DNA of 64,000 bases from Pseudonocardia broussonetiae (GTDB lineage: Bacteria > Actinomycetota > Actinomycetes > Mycobacteriales > Pseudonocardiaceae): assembly GCF_013155125.1 (NCBI RefSeq), contig NZ_CP053564.1, forward strand, positions 813,501 to 877,500. The letters are read 5' to 3'. Under the pieces are notes generated by a model that saw only the letters and a program-made list of their open reading frames with translations, made no database searches and was not told the origin of the DNA. Below are positions 17,681 through 25,932 of this stretch, piece after piece. The position numbers and the translations under genes are program-made. The first letter of the stretch is position 1, and each line of letters begins with the position of its first letter.

Positions 17681-18612
17681 GCCGCCACCCCCGCCGGGGC
17701 GCCGGCCGCGGTGACGGCCAGGAACACGTCGTCGAGCGTGGGTCGGCGCGAGGTCACGCGGCGCACCGGCACCCCGGCCGCCCGCAGGTCGTCGAGCACG
17801 CGGTGCAGGTGGGCGGCGGTGCCGTCGGACGGCACGCCGAGCCGCAGCCGCTCCTGCTCGGCGATTCCCCCGGGGAGCAGGTCGGCGGCGCGGGCGAGCG
17901 CGAGCGGGTCGTCGAAGGCGAGGTCGAGCCGGTCGCCGCCGACCGCGGCCTTGAGCGCCTCCGGCGTGCCGGAGGCGGCCACGCGCCCGCCGTGCAGCAG
18001 CACGACGCGGTCGGCGAGCCGGTCGGCCTCCTCCAGGTACTGCGTGGTCAGCAGGATGGTCGTGCCGCCGCGCACGAGCTCGGCGACCGCGTCCCACACC
18101 GTCACGCGGCCGGCCGGGTCGAGCCCGGTCGTCGGCTCGTCGAGGAAGATCACCCGCGGCGCGGACACCAGGCTCATCGCGAGGTCCAGGCGCCGGCGCA
18201 TCCCGCCCGACCAGGTGCGCGTGCGGCGGTCCCGCGCGTCGACGAGGTCGAAGCGCTCCAGCAGGTCGTCGGCCCGGCGCCGCGCCGCCGCCCGGCCCAG
18301 GTGCCGGAGCCGCCCGGCCATCACGAGGTTCTCCCACCCGGTCTGGTCGTCGTCGACCGCCGCCTGCTGGCCGGTCAGGCTGATCACCGCACGCACCGCG
18401 GCCGGCTCGCGGACCACGTCGAACCCGGCGACCCGCACGCTCCCCGCGTCGGGCCGCACCAGCGTGGTCAGGATGCGCACCGCCGTCGTCTTGCCGGCGC
18501 CGTTCGGCCCGAGCAGCGCGAGGACCGAGCCCTCCGCCACCGCCAGGTCGACGCCGTCGAGCACCCGCACCGCTCCGAAGGACTTCGTCAGCCCCACCGC
18601 TTCGACGATCAT
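17677..18612 (-). CDS. ABC exporter ATP-binding protein (DrrA-like)
   Basis: A 311-residue ATPase. Walker A is GPNGAGKT, the signature is a TWSGGMRRRLDLA variant, Walker B is VIFLDEPTTGLDP and the switch His is replaced in LLTTQYLEEAD, as in DrrA-type exporters. A C-terminal regulatory domain follows. The ATG at 18612 has an AGGAGG site 8 nt upstream. Two TetR-type palindromes lie between this gene and the divergent regulator. Confidence 0.9.
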   Translation of the reverse strand: MIVEAVGLTKSFGAVRVLDGVDLAVAEGSVLALLGPNGAGKTTAVRILTTLVRPDAGSVRVAGFDVVREPAAVRAVISLTGQQAAVDDDQTGWENLVMAGRLRHLGRAAARRRADDLLERFDLVDARDRRTRTWSGGMRRRLDLAMSLVSAPRVIFLDEPTTGLDPAGRVTVWDAVAELVRGGTTILLTTQYLEEADRLADRVVLLHGGRVAASGTPEALKAAVGGDRLDLAFDDPLALARAADLLPGGIAEQERLRLGVPSDGTAAHLHRVLDDLRAAGVPVRRVTSRRPTLDDVFLAVTAAGAPAGVAA

Positions 18613-18626
18613 CGCCGGCCTCCTTC

Positions 18627-18663
18627 TGCGTAGGTCGTACGCAAATAGCGTAGACCCTACGCA
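18627..18663. promoter_or_regulatory. Two adjacent 17-bp palindromes, probable TetR operators
   Basis: Positions 18627-18643 read TGCGTA...TACGCA and 18647-18663 read GCGTAG...CTACGC as imperfect dyads. Their centres are 20 bp apart, about two helical turns. They sit in the divergent space between the exporter operon and the TetR gene, so the regulator probably represses both. Confidence 0.7.
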
Positions 18664-18706
18664 GTGGGAGCGGAATAGGCTCCTGACGGATCGGAGGGGG
18701 GTGCGG

Positions 18707-19483
18707 GTGGACGGATCGGGGCTGGCGCGCGACGTCGACCTGCTCTGGGGGCTGCGCGAGGCGCCCCGCCGGGGTCCGCGGCCGGCGCTGTCGGTCGACG
18801 ACGTCGTGCGCGCCGCCGTCGAGGTGGCCGACGCCGACGGGCTCGCCGCCGTGTCGATGGCGCGCGTCGCCGAGCAGCTCGGCAACTCCACGATGGCGCT
18901 CTACCGGCACGTGCGCAGCAAGGACGAGCTGCTGGCGCTGATGGCCGACACCGCCGTCGGCCGCCCGCCCGCGGCGCCCGCGGACCTCGGCTGGCGCGAG
19001 GGCCTGGCGCTCTGGGCCCGGGCGCTGCTGGACGCCGTCGGCCGCCATCCCTGGTACGCGCAGCTGACGATCTCCGGACCGCCCGTCGGGCCCGGCAACC
19101 TGGCCTGGCTCGACGCCGCGCTCGCCGCGCTCGCGGGCACCGGGCTCGACGAGGGCGAGAAGCTCGGGATCGTGATGGGCGTGCTCACCTACACCCACGG
19201 GCAGATCCGGCTGGGCCTCGACCTGACCGCCGGGCACGCGCAGGACCCGTCGGCGTTCGGGCGGGAGTACGGCGCTCAGCTGGCCCGGGTCGTCGACGCC
19301 GGCCGGCTCCCGGCGCTGCACCGCGCCGTCGAGGCGGGCGTGTTCGCCGGCGGACCGCCCGACCTGGAGTTCGCCGACGACCTGCGCGCCGACTTCGAGT
19401 TCGGGCTCGACCTGCTGCTCGACGGCGCCGCCGCGCACATCGCGCGGCGGGCGGCGGGTCAGGCGTCGAAGGACGCGAGGTAG
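18707..19483 (+). CDS. TetR-family repressor of the adjacent ABC exporter
   Basis: A 258-residue TetR protein of the TetR/TetR_C class. The HTH is in VVRAAVEVADADGLAAVSMARVAEQLG with the recognition helix STMALYRHVRSKDELL. A long ligand-binding domain follows. Starts at 18701 and 18707 are both GTG; 18707 is preferred because GGAGGGG lies 7 nt before it. The gene is divergent from a DrrAB-like exporter and its 3' end overlaps the convergent dehydrogenase by 25 bp. Confidence 0.84.
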   Translation: MDGSGLARDVDLLWGLREAPRRGPRPALSVDDVVRAAVEVADADGLAAVSMARVAEQLGNSTMALYRHVRSKDELLALMADTAVGRPPAAPADLGWREGLALWARALLDAVGRHPWYAQLTISGPPVGPGNLAWLDAALAALAGTGLDEGEKLGIVMGVLTYTHGQIRLGLDLTAGHAQDPSAFGREYGAQLARVVDAGRLPALHRAVEAGVFAGGPPDLEFADDLRADFEFGLDLLLDGAAAHIARRAAGQASKDAR

Positions 19484-20325
19484 TTCGCCGCCATGTCGTC
19501 CTCGCCGTGCCCGGCGTCGGCGGTGCGGTGGTAGCGGGCGGCGGCCGCGGGCGCGAGGTCGAGGCGGACCCCGGCCTGCTCCGCGGCGGCGGAGATGAGG
19601 TCGCCGTCCTTGGCGGCGTTGGCCACCGAGAAGCTCGGCGTCCAGTCGCGCGCCCGGATCGCCTTCGCCTTGGCCTGCAGGTAGGGCAGGTCGAGCGGCC
19701 CGCCGCCGACGGCGTCGAGGAACGCCTGCGGGTCGACGCCCAGCCCGTCCGCCAGCGCCAGCGCCTCCCCGGTGGCCGCGGTGATCGCCAGCACCCAGCT
19801 GTTGACGACGAGCTTGAGCCGGCTCGCCGCCAGCCCTCCCGCGGTGTCGGCCACCCAGCGCGTCTCGCGGCCGACGGCGTCGAACACCGGCTGCACGACG
19901 TCGCGGACGCCGGGCGACCCGGCGGCGAGCACCAGCAGCGTGCCCTGCTCGGCCGGTGCGCGCGTGCCGACCACCGGGGCGTCGACGAACGACATCCCGC
20001 GCTCGGACGCGATCGCCAGCAGCACGGTCTGGTCGACGCCCGCGGTCGTCATCTGCGCCCAGACCTGGCCGCCCGAGGGCTGCGCCTGCTCCATCACCTC
20101 GCGCACGTGGTTCCCGTCGCCGAGCATCGTGACGATCACGTCGGCGCCGTCGACGGCCTCGGCCGGGGTCGCCGCGACGGCCGCGCCGGCCTCCCCGAGG
20201 GCGAGCGCCTTGTCGGCGGTGCGGTTCCAGACGCGCAGCGGGAGCTCGGCGGCGAGCAGGTTGAGCGCCATGCCCGAGCCCATGATCCCGGTGCCCAGCA
20301 GGGCGACGGTGGGGGTCTTCGTCAT
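19459..20325 (-). CDS. Beta-hydroxyacid dehydrogenase family NAD(P) oxidoreductase
   Basis: A 288-residue member of the 3-hydroxyisobutyrate/6-phosphogluconate dehydrogenase-like family. The Rossmann motif is LLGTGIMGSGMALNLL. The catalytic-region motif FVDAPVVGTRAPAEQGTL is near residue 115 (family DAPVSGG with changes), and the catalytic Lys is in SRLKLVVNSW. The substrate is not clear, and imine reductase-like or glyoxylate reductase activity are alternatives. Confidence 0.82.
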   Translation of the reverse strand: MTKTPTVALLGTGIMGSGMALNLLAAELPLRVWNRTADKALALGEAGAAVAATPAEAVDGADVIVTMLGDGNHVREVMEQAQPSGGQVWAQMTTAGVDQTVLLAIASERGMSFVDAPVVGTRAPAEQGTLLVLAAGSPGVRDVVQPVFDAVGRETRWVADTAGGLAASRLKLVVNSWVLAITAATGEALALADGLGVDPQAFLDAVGGGPLDLPYLQAKAKAIRARDWTPSFSVANAAKDGDLISAAAEQAGVRLDLAPAAAARYHRTADAGHGEDDMAANYLASFDA

Positions 20326-20375
20326 GGCGCCGACGCTACGCGCGGGCCGCGGCCGCGGTGGGGCAGGATCATGGA

Positions 20376-21509
20376 GTGGGCTTCGTTCCGTTCGTGCTGG
20401 TGTTCGTCGCCCTGCTGCACCTCTACGTCTACCGCCGGGCCGTCCGCGCGCTGACGACGAGCCGCCGCCTGCGGCGCGCCGGAGCCGCCGTGATCACGCT
20501 GCTCGGCCTCACCGTCGCCGCCGCCCTGCTCACCCGCGGCGCGCTCGCGCCCGACACCGCGCGCCCGCTGCACTACGTCGGGTTCTTCTGGCTGGCACTG
20601 CTCGTCTACCTGGCCACCGTGCTCGTGCTCGGCGAGGTGGTGCGGCTCGCGGTGCGGTTCCTGCGGGGGCGGCCGTCGGAGGACCGGCGGCGGTTCCTGT
20701 CGCGGGTGGTCGCCGGCACCGCGGCGGTCACGGCCGTCGGCACCGTCGCCTACGGCGCGGTCGTCGCCCGGCAGCCCCGGGTGGAGCGCCGGGAGGTGCT
20801 GCTCGACCGCCTCGACCCCGCGTTCGACGGCTTCACGATCGCCGCCGTCTCCGACATCCACCTGGGCCCGCTCGTCGACGGTGCCGACGTCGCCGGGTTC
20901 GTCGCGATGATCAACGGGACGGCGCCGGACGTCGTCGCGGTGGTCGGCGACCTCGTCGACGGCAGCGTCGCCGAGCTCGGGGGCTACGCCGCGCCGCTGG
21001 CCGACATCGCCGCGCCGACGTACTTCGTCACCGGCAACCACGAGTACTACTCCGGCGTCACGCAGTGGGTGGAGTTCCTGCCGACGCTGGGGATCCGCGT
21101 GCTGCGCAACGAGCGCGAGGAGATCCGACGGGGCGACGCCGTGCTGCACCTCGCCGGCTGCGACGACCGCACCGCCGCGGCGTCGGGCGTCCCCGGACAC
21201 GGCTTCGACCTCGACGCCGCGCTCGCCGGCCGCGACCCCGCGCAGCCGGTGGTGCTGCTGTGCCACCAGCCGGTGATGGTCGACCGGGCCGTGCGCGCCG
21301 GCGTCGACCTGCAGATCTCCGGGCACACGCACGGCGGGCAGCTGTGGCCGCTCACGCAGGTCGCGCTCGTCGACCAGCCGGTGCTGGCCGGGCTCGTCCG
21401 CGTCGGCCCGACCTGGCTCTACGTCACGCGCGGCACGGGGTTCTGGGGTCCGCCGGTGCGCGTCGGGTCGCCGCCGGAGATCACCCTGCTGACGCTGCGG
21501 TCACGCTGA
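20376..21509 (+). CDS. Membrane-anchored metallophosphoesterase (YkuE/YaeI-like)
   Basis: A 377-residue protein with three or four N-terminal membrane helices and a C-terminal calcineurin-like phosphoesterase domain. All metal motifs are present: SDIHLGP, GDLVDG, GNHEYY, CHQP and SGHTHGGQ. The active site should face outward after the last helix. The GTG at 20376 is preferred over 20358 because it begins directly before the first helix. The substrate may be a phospholipid or lipid A-type headgroup by analogy only. Confidence 0.84.
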   Translation: MGFVPFVLVFVALLHLYVYRRAVRALTTSRRLRRAGAAVITLLGLTVAAALLTRGALAPDTARPLHYVGFFWLALLVYLATVLVLGEVVRLAVRFLRGRPSEDRRRFLSRVVAGTAAVTAVGTVAYGAVVARQPRVERREVLLDRLDPAFDGFTIAAVSDIHLGPLVDGADVAGFVAMINGTAPDVVAVVGDLVDGSVAELGGYAAPLADIAAPTYFVTGNHEYYSGVTQWVEFLPTLGIRVLRNEREEIRRGDAVLHLAGCDDRTAAASGVPGHGFDLDAALAGRDPAQPVVLLCHQPVMVDRAVRAGVDLQISGHTHGGQLWPLTQVALVDQPVLAGLVRVGPTWLYVTRGTGFWGPPVRVGSPPEITLLTLRSR

Positions 21510-22085
21510 CCGCCCCTTCGGCGCCGCCCGCACGTGCATCTTCTCCCCCTGCTTGCCGAACAGGCTGAGCATCTCGACGGGGCGGTCGTCGGCGCGGCCG
21601 AACCAGTGCGGCAGCCGCGTGTCGAACTCCGCGGCCTCCCCGGCGCGCATCACGAAGTCGTGCTCGGCGAGCACCACGCGCAGCCGCCCGGACAGGACGT
21701 AGAGCCACTCGTAGCCCTCGTGGGTCTGCGGCGACGGCTCCGAGCGCGGCGAGTCGGCCGGGATCGTCATGCGGTAGGCCTGCAGCGGCCCGGTCTGCAG
21801 CGTCAGCGGCTGGAACACCAGCCCGCCGCGCTCGAACGTCGGCAGCCGCACCCGCGGGTCCTCCACCGGCGGTGCCCCGACGAGCTCGTCGAGCGGCACG
21901 CGGTGCGCCCGCGCGATCGGCAGGAGCAGCTCCAGACTGGGCCGGCGGCCGCCGGACTCCAGCCGCGACAGGGTGCTCACCGAGATGCCGGTGAGCTCGG
22001 CCAGGGACGCGAGCGTGACGCCCCGCTGGCGGCGCAGCCGTCGCAACCGGGGGCCCACCTCGGAGAGCACGTCGTCGTCGGTCAT
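21501..22085 (-). CDS. XRE-family regulator with C-terminal cupin domain
   Basis: A 194-residue protein. Residues 8-65 form an HTH_3 domain (RLRRLRRQRGVTLASLAELTG with recognition segment STLSRLESGGRRPS). The C-terminal half is a cupin barrel (EGYEWLYVLSGRLRVVL...GEAAEFDTRLPHWFG). Such regulators bind small effectors in the cupin and often repress a divergent gene. It diverges from an oxidoreductase gene across 66 bp that contain two inverted repeats. Confidence 0.87.
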   Translation of the reverse strand: MTDDDVLSEVGPRLRRLRRQRGVTLASLAELTGISVSTLSRLESGGRRPSLELLLPIARAHRVPLDELVGAPPVEDPRVRLPTFERGGLVFQPLTLQTGPLQAYRMTIPADSPRSEPSPQTHEGYEWLYVLSGRLRVVLAEHDFVMRAGEAAEFDTRLPHWFGRADDRPVEMLSLFGKQGEKMHVRAAPKGRSA

Positions 22086-22094
22086 GCCGCCAGT

Positions 22095-22118
22095 TTGCCA
22101 TAGCGGCAAGGTTCCTTG
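22095..22118. promoter_or_regulatory. Palindromic operator in the XRE/oxidoreductase divergent space
   Basis: TTGCC-N5-GGCAA at 22095-22109 is a perfect dyad. It partly overlaps a second one, CAAGG-TT-CCTTG at 22107-22118. Their position between divergent start codons suits binding by the XRE-cupin regulator. Confidence 0.6.
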
Positions 22119-22151
22119 TCGAATTCGCCGATCGCGCGCACAGTCGGGGGC

Positions 22152-23165
22152 ATGACGGACTACGACGTACTGGTGGTGGGCGGCGGCGCCGCGGGACTGG
22201 GCGCGGCCCTGACGCTGGGGCGGGCACGGCGGAAGGTGCTGGTGGTCGACGCCGGGCAGCCGCGCAACGCCCCGGCCGAGGGTGTGCACGGCTTCTTCAC
22301 GCGCGACGGCACGCCGCCCGGCGAGCTCGTCGCACTCGGGCGGGCGGAGGTGCGGGGCTACGGCGTCGAGGTCGTCGACGGGCGGGTGCACTCGATCGCC
22401 CCCGGGTTCACGGCCTCGCTCGCCGACGGCTCGACCGCCCGGGCGCGCGCGGTGCTGGTGACGACCGGACTGGTCGACGAGCTCCCCGAGATCGACGGCC
22501 TGCGCGAGCGCTGGGGCCGCGACGTCCTGCACTGCCCCTACTGCCACGGCTACGAGGTGCGCGACCGCGCGCTCGGCGTCGTCGCGACGGGTCCGATGGC
22601 GCTGCACCAGGCGCTGCTGATCCGGCAGTGGTCGGCCGACCTCACGCTGTTCCTCAACGACACGGTCGAGCCGACCGACGACGAGTGGGAGCGCCTGGCC
22701 GCGCGCGGGATCTCGGTGGTGACCGGGAAGGTCGAGCAGGTGGTCGTCACCGACGACCGGCTCACCGGCGTGCGCCTCGCCGACGGCACCGTGATCGCCC
22801 GCGACGCCCTGTTCGCCGCCGGCTTCCTGCGCGCGTCGAGCGACGTCCTCGCCTCGCTGGGCGTGGAGACCGCCGACGTGGAGATCGGGGGCGCGGTGAT
22901 CGGCACCCGCGTGGTCGCCGACGGGACCGGCCGCACCTCGGTGCCCGGCGTGTGGGCGGCGGGGAACGTCGCGGACCCGATGGCGCAGGTGGTCACGGCG
23001 GCGGCCGCGGGCAACTGGGCGGGCGCGCAGATCAACGCCGACCTCGTCGTGCAGGACACGGACGCGGCCCTGCGGGCCCGCACCGGGGCGCGGCTGGAGC
23101 GGGAGGTCAGCGAGATCGTGCTGGGCGACCGGCGGCACGGGCTCGACCCCGCCGCCCGGGCGTAG
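22152..23165 (+). CDS. Thioredoxin reductase-like FAD oxidoreductase
   Basis: A 337-residue flavoprotein. It begins DYDVLVVGGGAAGLGAALTLGRARRKVLVVDAG (FAD site), has the dithiol motif CPYC in LHCPYCHGYEV, and ends with the FAD motif GVWAAGNVADP. The NAD(P) motif is weak (VVATGPMALHQAL lacks GxGxxA), so it may accept electrons differently from true TrxB. Proteins of this type next to XRE-cupin genes are common in actinobacteria. No thioredoxin gene is nearby. Confidence 0.83.
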   Translation: MTDYDVLVVGGGAAGLGAALTLGRARRKVLVVDAGQPRNAPAEGVHGFFTRDGTPPGELVALGRAEVRGYGVEVVDGRVHSIAPGFTASLADGSTARARAVLVTTGLVDELPEIDGLRERWGRDVLHCPYCHGYEVRDRALGVVATGPMALHQALLIRQWSADLTLFLNDTVEPTDDEWERLAARGISVVTGKVEQVVVTDDRLTGVRLADGTVIARDALFAAGFLRASSDVLASLGVETADVEIGGAVIGTRVVADGTGRTSVPGVWAAGNVADPMAQVVTAAAAGNWAGAQINADLVVQDTDAALRARTGARLEREVSEIVLGDRRHGLDPAARA

Positions 23166-23190
23166 GGGCCGGGCCGCTCACGCCCAGGGC

Positions 23191-23250
23191 CGCTCATGCC
23201 AGCGCCGCTCATGCCAGCGCCGCTCATGCCAGCGCCGCTCATGCCAGCGC
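23191..23250. repeat. Four perfect 15-bp tandem repeats over the beta-lactamase stop
   Basis: The 15-mer CGCTCATGCCAGCGC occurs four times head to tail at 23191-23205, 23206-23220, 23221-23235 and 23236-23250. Read on the minus strand, each copy contains the last codons and TGA of the beta-lactamase. It therefore looks like slippage duplication of the gene end. Confidence 0.9.
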
Positions 23251-24123
23251 CGCGACGACGGCGCGGGTCGCCTCCGCCACGGTCTCGTTCGACGGCTCGG
23301 CCTCCGGATCGGCCGGCGCGGTGTAGACGGCCAGCAGGATCGGGGCGCGGTCGGGCGGGTAGAGGACGGCGATGTCGTTGCGCTCCCCCTGCCCGCCCGT
23401 CCCGGTCTTGTCCCCGACCCGCCACCCCGCGGGCGCCCCGGCCCGGATCGTCGCGTCGCCGGTGGTGTTCGCCAGGAGCCAGCCGGTGAGGCGGTCGCGC
23501 CCGGCGGGGTCGAGGCCGTCGCCGAGGGTGACCGCGCGCAGGGTCGCGACGACCGCGGCCGGCGTGCTCGTGTCGCGCTCGTCGTCGGGGCCGGTGGAGA
23601 CGTTGAGGTCGGGTTCGAGCCGGTCGAAGCGGGTGGTGGCGTCACCGGTGCCGCGGACGAACCCCGTCACCGCCGCCGGGCCCCCGAGCAGGTCGAACAG
23701 CAGGTTCGCCGCCGTGTTGTCGCTGTGGGTGATGGCCGCCTCGCCCAGGGCCGCGACCGTCATGCCGGTGGCGAGGTTCCGCTCCGCGACGGGCGCGTTC
23801 GCGATCAGCGCGCTCGCGTCGTACTGGATGACGCGGTCGAGCAGCGCCGGCTCGGCGGCGGCCCGCTGCAGCACCGCGGCCGCGATGAACGCCTTGCCCG
23901 TCGACGCGAGCAGGAAGCGCTCGTCGCCGCGGTGGGACACGACGGCCCCGGAGCCGGTGTCGAGCGCGAAGACACCGAGGCGGCCGCCGAAGCGCCGCTC
24001 GATCTGCTCGAGGCCGGCGCCGACAGGGCTCGGCGGCGGCGTCGGGTCCGGGGCGGGAGCCGCACACCCCGCGACTGCGGCCCCGAGCCCGACGAGCAGG
24101 GTGCGTCGTCCGATCGTCGTCAT
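23239..24123 (-). CDS. Class A beta-lactamase lipoprotein
   Basis: A 294-residue enzyme that hydrolyses beta-lactams through an active-site serine. A lipoprotein signal (RRTLLVGLGAAVAGC, Cys20) is followed by a Pro-rich linker. All catalytic motifs are intact: STGK at 74-77, SDN at 134-136, E170 in EPDLN and KTG at 239-241. The ATG at 24123 is chosen because the signal peptide begins there. The stop codon lies in the tandem repeat. The actual resistance spectrum cannot be read from sequence. Confidence 0.9.
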   Translation of the reverse strand: MTTIGRRTLLVGLGAAVAGCAAPAPDPTPPPSPVGAGLEQIERRFGGRLGVFALDTGSGAVVSHRGDERFLLASTGKAFIAAAVLQRAAAEPALLDRVIQYDASALIANAPVAERNLATGMTVAALGEAAITHSDNTAANLLFDLLGGPAAVTGFVRGTGDATTRFDRLEPDLNVSTGPDDERDTSTPAAVVATLRAVTLGDGLDPAGRDRLTGWLLANTTGDATIRAGAPAGWRVGDKTGTGGQGERNDIAVLYPPDRAPILLAVYTAPADPEAEPSNETVAEATRAVVAALA

Positions 24124-24212
24124 GGCTTCGATCATGGGGCAGCCGGACCTCGCCGTCGCAGGCGTCACCGCCCTGCGGCCGCCTCCGATCGGACCACTAC
24201 CATCGACCCGCC

Positions 24213-24285
24213 GCCCTCGTAGCTCAGGGGATAGAGCACCGCTCTCCTAAAGCGGGTGCCGCAGGTTCGAATCCTGCCGGGGGCA
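24213..24285 (+). tRNA. tRNA-Arg (anticodon CCT), integration target
   Basis: A 73-nt cloverleaf with acceptor GCCCTCG/CGGGGGC, D stem GCTC/GAGC, and anticodon stem CCGCT/AGCGG around CTCCTAA, giving CCT for AGG codons. The T arm is GCAGG-TTCGAAT-CCTGC with discriminator A. An integrase gene starts 80 bp downstream in the same direction, the usual sign of a site-specific element inserted in the 3' end. Confidence 0.94.
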
Positions 24286-24290
24286 CGCAG
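24250..24290 (+). other. Probable attachment site (attL) in the tRNA-Arg 3' half
   Basis: Tyrosine integrases that sit next to a tRNA usually recombine in its anticodon or T arm and rebuild the 3' end. The integrase immediately follows, so the core should lie here. I found no second copy of this stretch in the window, so the core length cannot be set and attR lies beyond the right edge. Confidence 0.5.
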
Positions 24291-24364
24291 TCCAGAGGCT
24301 CGCGCCGCAGGTCAGGCCGCTCAACGTGGAGCTATACGTGGAGCGAGCCTGCTACCGTCGCTCC

Positions 24365-25879
24365 ATGCCGGGGTCCTCGAAGCGTCAGCGGGGCGAGATC
24401 GAGAAGCTGCCCAGCGGCTCTCTGCGGGTCCGGGTCTACGCCGGCGTCGACGCTCTGAGCGGCAAGCGCAACTACCTCATCGAGACCGTCGCCGCCGGCC
24501 CGAAGGCCACGGCGGAAGCGGAGAAGGTCCGCCGCCGGCTCGTGCACCAGGTCGACGAGCGCCGCAACCCGCGCACCAAGGCGACGGTCAACCAGCTCAT
24601 GGACCGCTACCTCGAGCTGCTCGACGTCGAGGAGACCACGCTCGACCGCTACGAGCAGACGATCCGGGTCCACATCCGCCCGCTCCTAGGGCACATCCCG
24701 CTCGCGAAGCTCGACGGCGAGACGCTCGACAACCACCAGGCGATCCTGCGCCGCTGCCGGGCCCACTGCGACGGTCGGCCATTCGTCGAGCACGCCATCA
24801 GCGGCGCGCACGAGTGCTCGGAAAAGTGCCGGCCTCACATCTGCCGGCCACTCGCGACATCGACGATCCGGAAAGTGCACTTCTGCCTCAGCGGGGCCCT
24901 CGGCCGCGCCGTCCGCTGGCGCTGGATCATTGTCAACCCTCTGGACCAGGCCGAGCCGCCCCGCGGCGGCCGCTCCGACCCGAACCCTCCGACCTCAGAT
25001 CAGGCCGCAGCGATCCTCAACGCCGCGTTCCCGGACTTCATGTGGGGCTGCTTCCTCTGGCTCGCCATGACGACGGGCGCGCGTCGCGGCGAACTCTGTG
25101 CGATGCGCTGGGACCTGCTCGACCTGGACCGCGCCGTCCTCACCATCCGCAGCAGCATCGCCCAACAGGGCACCCGCACTTGGGAGAAAGACACCAAGAC
25201 TCACCAGCAGCGACGGATCGCGCTCGACGCCAACACGGTGGCTCTACTGCAGACACACCGACGACAGTGCGAGCAAAACGCCGAGGCCGTCGGGATTCAA
25301 TTCGGACCTAAGGGCCGCATCTTCTCGGCGTCCGTCGACCACAGCACGTGGCTCCGCCCATCATCGGTCTCGAACCGCTACGCGCGCATGTGCCGCCGAC
25401 TAGGCTGGGAAATGAACTTGCACCAGCTCCGGCACTACTCCGCGACTGAACTGATCACGGCTGGCGTCGACGTACGGACAGTGGCGGGCCGGCTTGGTCA
25501 CGGCGGCGGCGGCTCGACAACGCTACGCGCCTATACAGCCTGGGTATCGGAGACGGATCAACGAGCCATGAAGGCGTCGGGGGTTCGAATGCCTGCTCCA
25601 CCACTCGTGGAGGGTGACCACCACACGACTCCTGCTCCGCAGGAGCGGAATGAATCTGATAGCCCATACAAGAGAATTGCCGCCGACCTGCGAGCCGCAA
25701 TCGCCTGCGGAGCCCTGGCGGTCGATGATTCGCTACCTACTGTTGAGACTCTGTGCGATCGTTATGAGGTCTCCGCTGGGACCGCCAACAGAGCCGTGGC
25801 TCTACTCAGGGCCGATGGCTTGATCAAGTCCAGCAGGGGCAGGCGGGCGACAGTAAGGTCAGTGGTCGCTGATCGGTAG
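24365..25879 (+). CDS. int: Tyrosine integrase with C-terminal GntR-type winged helix
   Basis: A 504-residue protein. It has an AP2-like N-terminal arm region (SLRVRVYAGVDALSGKRNYL), a SAM-like core-binding domain with a Cys/His-rich insert (ECSEKCRPHIC), and a catalytic domain with Arg in TGARRGELCAM, HQLRH, LGHGG and the nucleophile Tyr in TLRAYTAW. From about residue 425 a GntR HTH follows (SPYKRIAADLRAAIACGAL...SAGTANRAVALLRADGLI). TACCGT 6 nt before the ATG suggests a leaderless mRNA. The fusion may let the integrase bind its own promoter or att region. Confidence 0.88.
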   Translation: MPGSSKRQRGEIEKLPSGSLRVRVYAGVDALSGKRNYLIETVAAGPKATAEAEKVRRRLVHQVDERRNPRTKATVNQLMDRYLELLDVEETTLDRYEQTIRVHIRPLLGHIPLAKLDGETLDNHQAILRRCRAHCDGRPFVEHAISGAHECSEKCRPHICRPLATSTIRKVHFCLSGALGRAVRWRWIIVNPLDQAEPPRGGRSDPNPPTSDQAAAILNAAFPDFMWGCFLWLAMTTGARRGELCAMRWDLLDLDRAVLTIRSSIAQQGTRTWEKDTKTHQQRRIALDANTVALLQTHRRQCEQNAEAVGIQFGPKGRIFSASVDHSTWLRPSSVSNRYARMCRRLGWEMNLHQLRHYSATELITAGVDVRTVAGRLGHGGGGSTTLRAYTAWVSETDQRAMKASGVRMPAPPLVEGDHHTTPAPQERNESDSPYKRIAADLRAAIACGALAVDDSLPTVETLCDRYEVSAGTANRAVALLRADGLIKSSRGRRATVRSVVADR

Positions 25880-25932
25880 CCTGAACGTCGATGTGACCAT
25901 CGACCGAAAGCCAACTTTCAGATAAGCCAGTG

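Noticed and set aside
16904..19438. 844-codon minus-strand frame joining permease, ATPase region and sequence opposite tetR
   Set aside because: Only 16904-17680 looks like a protein; the rest is antisense to the tetR gene or out of frame with the ATPase.
23178..23645. Protein with repeated RRWHE units
   Set aside because: It is the out-of-frame reading of the 15-bp repeat array and of the beta-lactamase gene.
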